Shown here: positions 43,824-54,200 of the stretch, piece by piece | Layout of the letters: every line of letters starts with the position of its first letter | Position numbering within the stretch: the first letter of the stretch is position 1 | Assembly (NCBI RefSeq): GCF_030731595.1 | Contig: NZ_JANQTS010000098.1 | Span: forward strand, 20,214 to 84,213 | Reading direction: 5' to 3' | From: Yoonia sp. | Lineage (GTDB): Bacteria; Pseudomonadota; Alphaproteobacteria; Rhodobacterales; Rhodobacteraceae | DNA: 64,000 nucleotides | The notes under the pieces: generated by a model | The model's input: the letters and a program-made list of their open reading frames with translations, nothing else | The model's database searches: none | Told to the model about the DNA's origin: nothing | Position numbers and translations under genes: made by a program

Positions 43824-46800
43824 ATGCCTTTCGATCCAGAACATCCCGTTGCGGATAGCGATATTGCCATTGTCGGCATGGCTGCGCATCTTCCAGGCGC
43901 AGATTCGATCCAAGACTATTGGCAAAATCTGAAGGCGGGAATCGAATCGATCCGTCACTACAGTCGTGAAGAATTGCTGGCCGCCGGAGAAGCGGCCCAC
44001 CGCCTGAACCGACCCGAATACGTACCCGCCGCAGCACCGCTCTCCGGTTTCGAACAATTTGATGCAGAGTTTTTTGGCCTCTCTCCCAAAGAGGCCGCAA
44101 TCATGGACCCTCAGCATCGCCGTTTTCTCGAAGTGTCATGGGAAGCGCTCGAGAATGCAGGCCATATGCCAGAGCACACCAAAGGTCCGATCGGGGTCTT
44201 CGGCGGTTGCGGGATGGGCAGCTATTTCTATTTCAACATCTGTTCCAACCCTGATCTTGTCGAGAATGTGGGCATGTTCCTGCTGCGGCACACAGGCAAC
44301 GACAAGGATTTCCTGACCACACGGGTCAGCCATATTCTGGATCTCAAGGGTCCTTCGGTGAACGTCCAAACGGCCTGTTCAACCTCGCTTGTCGCGACCC
44401 ATTACGCTGTGCAGGCGCTGATGACAGGTGAATGCGATACCGCGCTGGCAGGCGGCGTAACCATCGAATTGCCCCAGAACCGCGGCTATCTGTACAAGGA
44501 AGGCGAAGTCCTGTCGCCCGATGGCCATTGCCACGCTTTTGACCACCGCGCCCAAGGAACCGTGTTCGGGTCCGGTGCAGGTGTCGTCGTCCTGCGGCGT
44601 CTGGCCGATGCAATTGCCGATGGTGATCATATCTGGGCTGTCATCAAGGGAACGGCGGTCAACAACGACGGTGGTGCCAAGGCCGGCTATCTGGCACCGT
44701 CAGTGGATGGACAAGCTTCAGCGATTGCGGAAGCGCAAAGCATGGCAGGCACGCCCGCGGATACAATCGACTATATCGAATGCCACGGAACGGGCACCTA
44801 TCTTGGCGACCCCATCGAAGTCGCCGCCCTGACCGAGGCATTCAACGAGACCACCGATGATATCGGCTTTTGCAAACTCGGCTCTGTGAAAACGAATATC
44901 GGCCATTTGGACACAGCCGCCGGTGTGGCTGGTCTTATCAAGACGGCCTTGTCACTGCATCACAAGCAAATCCCGGCCTCTCTGGGATATGAAAAACCAA
45001 ATCCCGCCATCGATTTCGAAACCTCGCCTTTCAAAGTCAACGACACGCTCACCGACTGGACTTCCCACAAGGGTCCGCGTCGCGCGGGCGTGAATTCGCT
45101 CGGTGTGGGCGGAACCAACGCTCATGTGGTGCTGGAAGAAGCGCCACAAGTGTCTGCCTCTGAACAATCAGATTGGCCCTTCCAGATCTTGACCATATCG
45201 GGCCGGACCAAGGCCGCACTGGATGCCAACGCCCAAAGGTTGGCGGCACATCTGCGGGCAAACCCTGACCAGGATCTGGCAGATATCGCATGGACCCTGC
45301 AAAAAGGCCGCCGCGCTTTTGAACGCCGCCGCGTGGTCGTGGCTGAAACCCACGAGGACGCAGCCCAGCAACTGCAAGACAATGATCCCCGCCGTGCCTT
45401 TACCCATTCAGTTGTCGGCGCTGATCCGGATTTCGTCTTTATGTTTCCCGGAGGTGGTGCCCAGTACGCAGGCATGGCACGCGATCTTTATGAAACAGAG
45501 CCTGTCTTTGCCGAATGGATGGATCGCGGATTAGAAATTCTCCAGCCAAAGCTAGACTACGACATTCGCGCGCTCTGGTTGCCAGAGACTGACGCGCTCA
45601 AGAGCGCCGATGCGACGCTCAAGAAACCCTCTGTGCAGCTCCCGCTGATCATGATCACCGAATACGCGCTGACCCAGCTTTGGATGTCGTGGGGGGTAGA
45701 GCCATCAGCGCTGGTCGGGCATTCGATGGGTGAAAATACTGCGGCTTGTGTCGCGGGTGTCATGTCGTTTGAAGACTGCATCGGGCTGGTGCATCTGCGC
45801 GGCACTCTGTTTGACACGGTGCCTGCCGGCGGCATGTTGTCGGTGGCCCTTTCTGCAGATCGTCTTGCGCCGCTTTTGGGTGACGATCTTGATCTTGGTG
45901 CCGTAAATGCGCCCAACCTCAGTGTCGCAACAGGGTCGCAAGCCGCGTTGGATGACCTAGAGGCACGACTGAAGGCACGCGATATAGATTGCCAGCGCAT
46001 CCCCATTGATATTGCGGCCCACTCGCGGATGCTCGACCCGATATTGGAGAGGTTTGGTGACTATCTGCGGTCAATCACTCTGAACCCTCCCCAGATCCCG
46101 TTCATGTCCAATCGGACAGGCACCTACATCACAGACGCAGAGGCCATGAGCCCGGATTATTGGGTCGGCCATTTGCGCGGCACGGTCCATTTCGCTGACT
46201 GCCTGACCACGCTGGCCGAAAAGGACGCGCGCATCTTTATCGAGGTAGGCCCCGGCAAAGCGCTGTCCTCACTTGCAGGCCAACATGGCAAGGTCACGGC
46301 CAATCAGGTAATTTCAAGCCTGCGCCATCCCGCTGATACCATCGCCGATGATGCGTATTTCATGGCGATGCTGGGACGCGTCTGGGCGGCAGGTGGCAGC
46401 TTTGACTGGGATCAGATTTGGGGTGATGCGCGCCGCCTCCGTGTGCCGCTACCCACCTATGCCTTCCAGCATTCGCCTTATTTCATTGCTCCGGGCAAGG
46501 CCGTCACAGAGGATGAGAACCAATGGCTTGTCCGCTCTGAAGACACTGAAAACTGGGGCTATCGGCCTGCTTGGCTGCCGCGCTATGCCGACTGCGATGT
46601 GGACGCCACAGGCGATCTTTCTGAAGCGGAGCCGCAAACATGGCTCGCTTTTGCGGATGATGCAGGGCTGGTTGACGGTGCTGTAGCGCGATTGCGTGCG
46701 GCAGGGCATAGGGTTGTCACTGTCACGCCCGGCGATACCTTCGCCCGTGTTGACGAAATGCACTATGTTATTGCGCCTGAACGGGGTCGCGAAAGCTATG

Positions 46801-49800
46801 ATGCACTGATCTCGGATCTCAATACCCGCGATCTTTTGCCGGACCGGATCATTCACGGCTGGATGATCACCCGCGATGAAAGTTTCCGGCCTGGATCAAG
46901 CTTTTTCCACAGGGTGCAGGAACAAGGGTTCTACAGCCTGTTCTTTATCGCCCAAGCCATCGGCGGAGAGGATCTCGCGACCGATATTCACATCTGCGTC
47001 CTCAGTTCCGGCATGGAACAACGCAAGGACGAGCCCCTTGTTCACCCCGAAAAAGCAACGCTAGCAGGCCCTGCGCGGGTGATCCCACGCGAATTCAAGA
47101 ACCTGACGGTCGCTACACTTGACCTTGATCCGACATTCGCAAGGGGCAAGGGCGGTGTGGCAAACGCGGACCGCCTGATCGTCAACATCCTCGAAGAGGC
47201 CTTGGCCGAGCCAAGCAATACCACGGCACTTGTGCGCGATGGCAAGCGGTACGCGCTGACCTATAAACCCGCTGCCCTGACAACGCTTGCCGATGAAAGC
47301 CCGCTCTTGCGCGACGGTGGTGTTTATCTGATCACCGGCGGCTTTGGCGGCATCGGACTGACGCTGGCCGAGGCTTTGATCCGGCGCAACAATGCCAAGA
47401 TTGCACTGGTCTCGCGTGGGGGGCTGCCCGCGCGCGACACCTGGGACGACGTGGTGGCCAATTCCGCCCCGACGACATCTGTGGTGCGCCGGATCAACGC
47501 AGTCCGCAAGCTAGAAGCTCTTGGCGGCACCGTTCTGCCAATTGCGGCAGATGTTTCGAATGTCGAAGATATCCGCGAGGCACGCGCGCAGGTCGAGGCA
47601 TCACTCGGTCAGGTCAACGGTGTGATCCATGCTGCGGGGCATATTGATGACGGCCCGATCATGGCCAAGGATATCACCAGCATCGAGGATGTGTTTGCGC
47701 CCAAAATTCACGGCACCCAAGTATTGGATGACGTCTTTCCAGACGGAACACTGGACTGGCTTGTGCTGTTCTCTTCAAGCTCCACCGCAACCGCACCCAT
47801 CGGGCAGGTCGACTACGTGGCCGCGAACGAATACCTCAACGCCTATGCCAAATCGCGCAGTGGCGCCAAGACCCGCGTCCTGGCGATCAACTGGGGAATC
47901 TGGGCCGATGTCGGCATGGCCGCCGATGCGATGGAGGCGCGCACGGGTGCAGCCACGCCGCCGCCGATCACTGACGCACAAGTGCCGATGCTTGATCACG
48001 CCAGCTTTGACAGCGCAGGCAGCCGGGTTTTCACGGCCACCTACCGCACCGATGAACGCTGGTTTCTCGATGAACACCGCACAAAAGCGGGCGATGCATT
48101 GGTCCCGGGCACGGGCTTTATCGAACTGGCCACGCAGGCTCTGCGCGCACAGGGTGAGAAGTCTGCATTTGAAATCAAGGATTTGTATTTCTTGCGCCCG
48201 CTGGCTGTTTCCGACAACGAGGCCCGTGACGTCCGCGTGACACTGCCGCGCAGCGATGTGGGCTATGATTTCCTGGTCGAGAGCGGCACGAACGGGACGT
48301 TTGAACAAAATGCCCAAGCCTGCCTCTCCTTGGTACCATTTGCAGCACCCGCCCCCATGGATATCGCGGCGATTGCAGCCCGCTGCGCGCTGCCCCGCGA
48401 GGCGGGTGAATTGGGTTGGATCAGTTCACCACAAGAGGCGCATCTGAAATTCGGGCCGCGCTGGCGGGTCCTGCAAACCACCGCCTATGGCAAAGGCGAA
48501 GGGCTGGCGCGTCTGCGCTTGCCTGATGCGGCAAAAGGGGATGCCAAATCAGGCTATCTTCTACATCCGGGTCTACTGGATTTGGCGACCGGTTGGGCGA
48601 TGAAGCTGATCGAAGGCTATGAGGGGCACCATCTTTGGGTGCCGGTCTCTTACCGGTCAGTCAAAGTCTTTGGGGCACTTCCATCGGAAATTTTCAGTTG
48701 GGTACGCAGCCGCGGTGAAAACCGCTCTGACGGTGAGATCGCGAATTTCGATGTCACGCTGATGGGTCCGGATGGGACCGTTTGTGTGGAAATCGAAGGT
48801 TTCTCGATCCGGCGGATGGAGGAACTTTCTGGCTTTGGCGCCCTTGCCGAGGGTGTGGCTGCCATCACCAACCCAAACGGCGAGTCCGTGCGCCCGCTGT
48901 CACCTGCCGAGGAACGCCTGCGTCACAACCTGTCGCAAGGGATCAAGACGGCCGAAGGGGCCACGCTTTTCTTGGATTCATTGGGCACGCACCATCGCCA
49001 GATCATCCTCTCTTCGCTTGATCTGCACGGCCTGATCGCGCAAGCGGGACAAACCAATAATGACGAAAATGATGACGGGCAGAAATTCGAGCGCCCGCAA
49101 CTTGATAGCGACTATGCCGCCCCCGAGAACCCGATTGAAGAACGCCTTGCCGGGTTCTGGCAGGACCTGCTTGGCGTCGATCAGATCGGTGTCGAGGACA
49201 GCTTCTTTGATCTGGGCGGCCATTCCCTGATCGCTGTCAGGCTCTTTGCCCAGATCCGCAAAGCCTATCAGGTCGATTTCCCGATCTCGGTACTGTTCGA
49301 AGCCCCGACAATCAGGAAATGCGCCGCCTTGATTGCGGAACGCGGTGTGGCAGATGCGGATGACAAAACCCAAGCAGGCGACACAAACACACCGAAAGCA
49401 CCGGCACGACGCTTTACCCATCTGGTGCCGATGCATATCGGCGAAGGGGGGGCGAAAACGCCATTCTTCCTTGTCGCGGGCATGTTCGGCAATGTGCTGA
49501 ACCTGCGGCATCTGGCCCATCTGGTTGGCAACGACCGGCCGTTTTACGGATTGCAGGCCCGTGGACTCTTGGGCGACGAACCGCCCCATCGCACTATCGA
49601 AGCTGCAGCAAAAGACTATATCGCAGAGATGCGGCAAGTGCAGCCAAACGGGCCCTATATGGTTGGCGGCTTTTCCGGCGGCGGCATCACCGCATATGAG
49701 ATTGCCCAGCAGCTCCGGGCCGCAGGTGAGGACGTGTCAGATGTGATCATGCTGGACACACCCTTGCCGGTGCGCCCCTACATCGATCGGGCTGACAATA

Positions 49801-50264
49801 TCCGCGTCAAACTGACCGATCTCAAGCGTGGCGGTCCGCAGTTTGTCCTTGATTGGACAAAAAGACGGGTGAACCGACTGCTCAACAAAGGCAACACAGA
49901 CGCAGCCATCGTCGATGAGGGCGCGCAGTTCCACAATGCTGCCATTCAGGAAGCGTTCCTTGAGAGCGTTGGCAACTATGATGTCAAACCATGGGACGGG
50001 CCATTGGCATTATTCAGGCCACCCCTGGTGCCAAAATGGGTGGTTGGGGATCGCTTGATCAGCGAATACCGCAATTACCTTTATCACGACAATGACTGGA
50101 CCCAATTCGCACCGGCTATCTCTGTCTTCGAAGTACCCGGTGACCATGATAGCATGGTGCTCGAACCAAACGTCCGCGTGCTTGCATCGCGGCTTAAGCG
50201 CCGATTGGCGCAAGCCGAGGCACAGTCGATTATCCCGATCAATTTCAAAGAAGCCGCCGAGTAG
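43824..50264 (+). CDS. type I polyketide synthase, KS-AT-KR-DH-ACP-TE
   Basis: A 2146-residue one-module synthase. Ketosynthase: Cys185 in TACSTSL, His321 in ECHGTGT, His361 in KTNIGHLD. Acyltransferase about 536-840: Ser634 in GHSMGE; the extender-specificity motif reads AAHSR, neither the malonyl HAFH nor the methylmalonyl YASH form. Ketoreductase: structural half from about 850, cofactor site TGGFGGIG at 1171-1178, Ser1318 and Tyr1331. Dehydratase about 1405-1690: His1418 in LDEHRTKAGDALVP (one residue longer than the usual H-3x-G spacing) and Asp1586 in HPGLLD. Carrier Ser1801 in GGHSL. Thioesterase Ser1951, Asp1978, His2108. All sites appear intact. KR ahead of DH is not the usual order. 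ATG 43824 is chosen; TTG 43806 opens the frame and neither has a good ribosome-binding site. Product unknown. Confidence 0.93.
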   Translation: MPFDPEHPVADSDIAIVGMAAHLPGADSIQDYWQNLKAGIESIRHYSREELLAAGEAAHRLNRPEYVPAAAPLSGFEQFDAEFFGLSPKEAAIMDPQHRRFLEVSWEALENAGHMPEHTKGPIGVFGGCGMGSYFYFNICSNPDLVENVGMFLLRHTGNDKDFLTTRVSHILDLKGPSVNVQTACSTSLVATHYAVQALMTGECDTALAGGVTIELPQNRGYLYKEGEVLSPDGHCHAFDHRAQGTVFGSGAGVVVLRRLADAIADGDHIWAVIKGTAVNNDGGAKAGYLAPSVDGQASAIAEAQSMAGTPADTIDYIECHGTGTYLGDPIEVAALTEAFNETTDDIGFCKLGSVKTNIGHLDTAAGVAGLIKTALSLHHKQIPASLGYEKPNPAIDFETSPFKVNDTLTDWTSHKGPRRAGVNSLGVGGTNAHVVLEEAPQVSASEQSDWPFQILTISGRTKAALDANAQRLAAHLRANPDQDLADIAWTLQKGRRAFERRRVVVAETHEDAAQQLQDNDPRRAFTHSVVGADPDFVFMFPGGGAQYAGMARDLYETEPVFAEWMDRGLEILQPKLDYDIRALWLPETDALKSADATLKKPSVQLPLIMITEYALTQLWMSWGVEPSALVGHSMGENTAACVAGVMSFEDCIGLVHLRGTLFDTVPAGGMLSVALSADRLAPLLGDDLDLGAVNAPNLSVATGSQAALDDLEARLKARDIDCQRIPIDIAAHSRMLDPILERFGDYLRSITLNPPQIPFMSNRTGTYITDAEAMSPDYWVGHLRGTVHFADCLTTLAEKDARIFIEVGPGKALSSLAGQHGKVTANQVISSLRHPADTIADDAYFMAMLGRVWAAGGSFDWDQIWGDARRLRVPLPTYAFQHSPYFIAPGKAVTEDENQWLVRSEDTENWGYRPAWLPRYADCDVDATGDLSEAEPQTWLAFADDAGLVDGAVARLRAAGHRVVTVTPGDTFARVDEMHYVIAPERGRESYDALISDLNTRDLLPDRIIHGWMITRDESFRPGSSFFHRVQEQGFYSLFFIAQAIGGEDLATDIHICVLSSGMEQRKDEPLVHPEKATLAGPARVIPREFKNLTVATLDLDPTFARGKGGVANADRLIVNILEEALAEPSNTTALVRDGKRYALTYKPAALTTLADESPLLRDGGVYLITGGFGGIGLTLAEALIRRNNAKIALVSRGGLPARDTWDDVVANSAPTTSVVRRINAVRKLEALGGTVLPIAADVSNVEDIREARAQVEASLGQVNGVIHAAGHIDDGPIMAKDITSIEDVFAPKIHGTQVLDDVFPDGTLDWLVLFSSSSTATAPIGQVDYVAANEYLNAYAKSRSGAKTRVLAINWGIWADVGMAADAMEARTGAATPPPITDAQVPMLDHASFDSAGSRVFTATYRTDERWFLDEHRTKAGDALVPGTGFIELATQALRAQGEKSAFEIKDLYFLRPLAVSDNEARDVRVTLPRSDVGYDFLVESGTNGTFEQNAQACLSLVPFAAPAPMDIAAIAARCALPREAGELGWISSPQEAHLKFGPRWRVLQTTAYGKGEGLARLRLPDAAKGDAKSGYLLHPGLLDLATGWAMKLIEGYEGHHLWVPVSYRSVKVFGALPSEIFSWVRSRGENRSDGEIANFDVTLMGPDGTVCVEIEGFSIRRMEELSGFGALAEGVAAITNPNGESVRPLSPAEERLRHNLSQGIKTAEGATLFLDSLGTHHRQIILSSLDLHGLIAQAGQTNNDENDDGQKFERPQLDSDYAAPENPIEERLAGFWQDLLGVDQIGVEDSFFDLGGHSLIAVRLFAQIRKAYQVDFPISVLFEAPTIRKCAALIAERGVADADDKTQAGDTNTPKAPARRFTHLVPMHIGEGGAKTPFFLVAGMFGNVLNLRHLAHLVGNDRPFYGLQARGLLGDEPPHRTIEAAAKDYIAEMRQVQPNGPYMVGGFSGGGITAYEIAQQLRAAGEDVSDVIMLDTPLPVRPYIDRADNIRVKLTDLKRGGPQFVLDWTKRRVNRLLNKGNTDAAIVDEGAQFHNAAIQEAFLESVGNYDVKPWDGPLALFRPPLVPKWVVGDRLISEYRNYLYHDNDWTQFAPAISVFEVPGDHDSMVLEPNVRVLASRLKRRLAQAEAQSIIPINFKEAAE

Positions 50265-50308
50265 ATCAGTTCCCGAAACTTGCGGGGCTTCCAGTTAGTA
50301 GAGTATTT

Positions 50309-51280
50309 ATGTCCAACCCCACCGTCCTCACCATCGTGCTGAACTATAAGACAGCACAAATGACGATTGATGCGGCAGCAAGCGCGCTAGTCGCGATGGC
50401 TGACCTACCGGGTGAGATCGTGATCGTTGACAACGACAGTCAGGATGGGTCCTTTGAGGCCATGTCTGCTCATGTGCAGACCGAAGGTTGGGATCGGACA
50501 AGGGTCATTCAATCGGCTTCGAACGGCGGTTATGGCGCGGGCAACAACGTGGGCATCCGCGCGGGCCTGTCAGATGGCAGCCGTCCGGACTTTATCTATA
50601 TCCTGAACTCTGACGCTTTCCCGCAACCTGATGCGATCAAGGTCCTCTACGATCACATGCTGGCCAATCCAACGACCGGATTTGCCGGCAGTTTCATCCA
50701 TGGCGATGATGGTGCGCCGCATACAACCACGTTCCGCTTTCCGTCGATCTTTAGCGAGATCGAAGGCGCGATCCGCTTTGGCCCTGTGTCGCGCGTGCTG
50801 CGCAATTATCGCGTTCCTGTCGATGATATTGAAACCACCCGCCCGGTAGACTGGCTTGCAGGTGCAAGCCTGATGATGCGACAGGATCTGCTGGACCGGA
50901 TCGGGCTCTTTGACGAGACATTCTTCCTCTACTTCGAAGAAACCGACCTTTGCCGCCGCGCCCGCAAGGCCGGTTTCGAGATCATCTATGTCAAAGAAAG
51001 CGTCGTGATGCATCTGGGTTCGGTTTCGACGGGTATGAAAACTTGGGCAAAGACGCCGACCTATTGGTACGATTCCCGGTTTTACTATTTTGCGAAAAAT
51101 CATGGTAAATCGTATGCGGCCGCTGCAACGCTGTTGCATCTGACCTGCGGCAGCCTGAACTGGCTACGCTGCACATTGACCGGAAAACCCAGTGGGTTGT
51201 CACCTGCGTTCCTGCGCAGAATGGCGGGCCATGACCTGAAGGCGCTCTTTGCGTCGCGGGCCTCACAGATCGGAGATTGA
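50309..51280 (+). CDS. GT2 glycosyltransferase, rhamnosyltransferase-like
   Basis: A 323-residue GT2 enzyme. The N-terminal part has VLTIVLNYKTAQMT, EIVIVDNDSQDGSFE and YILNSDAFPQPDAI (metal-binding DxD-like NSD); the C-terminal part has WLAGASLMMRQDLLDRIG and FFLYFEETDLCRRARKAG, a pattern typical of WbbL-type rhamnosyltransferases. It lies between the PKS and NRPS genes, 44 bp after one and 2 bp before the other, so it belongs to this operon and probably glycosylates its product or a carrier lipid. The rhamnose operon just upstream could supply its donor; this is inference. Confidence 0.88.
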   Translation: MSNPTVLTIVLNYKTAQMTIDAAASALVAMADLPGEIVIVDNDSQDGSFEAMSAHVQTEGWDRTRVIQSASNGGYGAGNNVGIRAGLSDGSRPDFIYILNSDAFPQPDAIKVLYDHMLANPTTGFAGSFIHGDDGAPHTTTFRFPSIFSEIEGAIRFGPVSRVLRNYRVPVDDIETTRPVDWLAGASLMMRQDLLDRIGLFDETFFLYFEETDLCRRARKAGFEIIYVKESVVMHLGSVSTGMKTWAKTPTYWYDSRFYYFAKNHGKSYAAAATLLHLTCGSLNWLRCTLTGKPSGLSPAFLRRMAGHDLKALFASRASQIGD

Positions 51281-51282
51281 GC

Positions 51283-54200
51283 GTGTCATCATTCAGTAGC
51301 GTCATCATCGGAAATGAATCTCTGGCGATCCAATGTGCCGAAATGCTGCGCGAAGGCGGTCATGAGGTAAGGGCAATTGTCACGCGCAACCCCGATATCG
51401 AAAAATGGGCTCGAGAGGCCGAGATCCCCGTGCATTCTTCGGATGCAGACTTGGCAGCTGACTTATCAGGGCAAAGCTTCGACTGGCTTTTGTCGATCGC
51501 CAATCTCGATATGATCCCCGATGCTGTACTGGCGCTGCCTGAAAAGGGTGCAGTCAATTTCCATGATGGGCCTTTGCCACGCTATGCCGGTTTGAATGCC
51601 CCAGCATGGGCTTTGATCAATGGCGAGGTCGAGTTTGGCATCAGCTGGCATATGATCTCGGGCGGCGTTGATGAGGGGGCGCTGGTAGCGCAACAGTTCT
51701 TTGATATCAGCCCGACAGAAACCACCCTGACGCTGAACACAAAATGCTATGCGGCCGCTATCGAAAGCTTTGCCACTGTCATCGACAAGCTGGCCCAGAC
51801 GGACCCTGTTTTGAACGCGCAAGACCTTTCGCAGCGCAGCTATTTTGCCAAGAACGACCGCCCTGCCGCAGCAGGCAGGCTCGATTTCACCGCAACAGCG
51901 CGCAAGATCACCACTTTGGTACGCGCTCTCGATCATGGTGCTTATTGGAATCCGCTAACCTGCCCCAAATTCGAAGCGGGCGGCAAGGTCTGGCTGACGA
52001 CGACTGCCACAGCAGGCAATGCCGCGTCTGACAGCACACCGGGGACGGTTCTGGCGCTGGACGAGGACAGCATCACGGTCGCAACTGCAACGGCACCTGT
52101 CACATTGGGAGGTTTGCGCGACGCGACGGGGGCACCCGCGCGTGCTGATCGGATTGCAGCCGTGGGTGACAAACTCCCATCGCCGGATGCGGGCCAGGTA
52201 CAGGCCCTGACAACCGCGCTTAAATCTACTCTGAAATCAGAACCCAAATGGCGAAAACGCCTTGAACAGATGGTGCCTGCCAGTCTGCCACTGTTTGATA
52301 TGGCCGCACCTTCAGGCCAAATCTCTGAAATGGCGCTGCAAGGCGATCCTGCCAATCTGCGCCGCGCCCTTGCAGCCCTTGCGATGGGGCTGAACGATGG
52401 CGCGGATGTCACTTTGGCTGTCCATCTGACCGATGAATTCCCGGGCTATCTGCACCCTTGGGCCCCTATCGGCGCCGCGGACCTTGATCAAAACCTGAAA
52501 GATGCAAAGGCGCTTGGTCCTTTCGCGGCAGATCTTCTGGCGCGTATCCCGAGCCGGCCTGCGCCGGTTACCCCTGCTTTGGGACTATCAGAGCAAGGCC
52601 ATATCGCAGGCACCGCTCTGACTTTGGCGGGCAATACCCTTTTTGCGGATAGCGGCAAGATCAGCCCTGCGGCCCAGACATTGATGGGTGACCGTCTGAC
52701 CCATATGGCGGCGCAAATTGCTGCGGGCGAGATGCCAACACTTTTGCCAGCAGCAGAGCGGCAGAAGGTTCTTTATGACTGGAACGCCACGCAGATTGAT
52801 CTGCCTGCCGATCTTTGCATCCATCACGCCTTTGAGGTGCAGGTGGCCAAGACCCCCGATGCAGAGGCCCTGTCCTTTGAAGGCGAGAGCCTGACCTATG
52901 CGCAACTGAATGCGCGCGCCAATGAAATGGCCCATATCCTGCAAGGGATGGGTGTCGGGCCGGATACGATTGTTGGGCTACACTTGCGCCGTTCAAGCGC
53001 GCTGCTGGTCGCGGCCCTTGCGATCCTCAAGGCCGGCGGTGCCTATCTACCGATGGACCCCGCCTATCCGGCGGAACGCACAGCGCTCTATATCGAAGAT
53101 TCGCACACGAAATTCATCGTCACCGATACCCAGCTTGCCAAAGATCTTCCGCCAAGCGATGCGCAAATCCTGACGGTTGATGCACTGCCCGGCACAGCGC
53201 CCTCGGACAATCCAGAAAGCGCGGTCTCTTCGGCGCATTTGGCCTATATGATCTACACATCCGGGTCGACCGGTCGCCCCAAAGGCGTGATGGTCGAACA
53301 CCGCAATGTCGTGAACTTCTTTACCGGCATGGATTCACGGATCAGCCACGAACCCGCAGGGGTTTGGATGGCGGTCACAAGCCTGTCATTTGATATCTCT
53401 GTTCTGGAACTGTTCTGGACGCTCGCACGCGGGTTCAAAGTGGTCATCAGCAGCGACGAAAACCGCGCCCTTGTGGCAGGCGATACGCCGATGGGTCGGG
53501 TGACCGGCGGCATGGAATTCAGTCTCTATTACTGGGGAAATGACGATGGTGTCGGGCGCGACAAGTATCGGACCTTGCTGGAAGGCGCGCAGTTCGGCGA
53601 CAAAAACGGGTTCTGCGCTGTCTGGACACCAGAGCGGCATTTCCATGCCTTCGGGGGCCCGTATCCGAACCCTTCGGTCACCGGTGCGGCGGTGGCAGCG
53701 GTCACCAATAATCTGGCAGTACGGGCGGGATCTTGCGTCGCACCTTTGCACCACACAGCACGTATTGCCGAAGAATGGGCCGTCATCGACAATCTGACCA
53801 ACGGGCGCACAGGCCTTGCGATTGCATCGGGATGGCAGCCTGATGACTTTATCCTGCGCCCCGAGAACACACCGCCCAAGAACAAGTCTGCGATGTTTGA
53901 CCAGATCCGCGATCTGCGCAAACTCTGGGCGGGCGAAGAGGTGGCCTTTCCGCGTGAAAACGGAGAAATGCATTCTGTTCTGACACAACCGCGCCCGGTC
54001 TCGAAAAAGCTCAATGTCTGGGTCACCACAGCGGGGAACCCTGCCACTTGGCAAGAGGCCGGTGCGAATGGCTGCAACGTACTGACGCACCTTCTGGGTC
54101 AGAGCGTGGAAGAGGTGGGCGAGAAGATCAAACTCTACCACGCAGCCTTGCGTGAAGCCGGACATAACCCGGATGATTTCACCGTCACGCTGATGCTGCA

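Noticed and set aside
42966..44117. A 383-codon minus-strand open frame
   Set aside because: Antisense to the barrel gene and the PKS start; no protein family resemblance.
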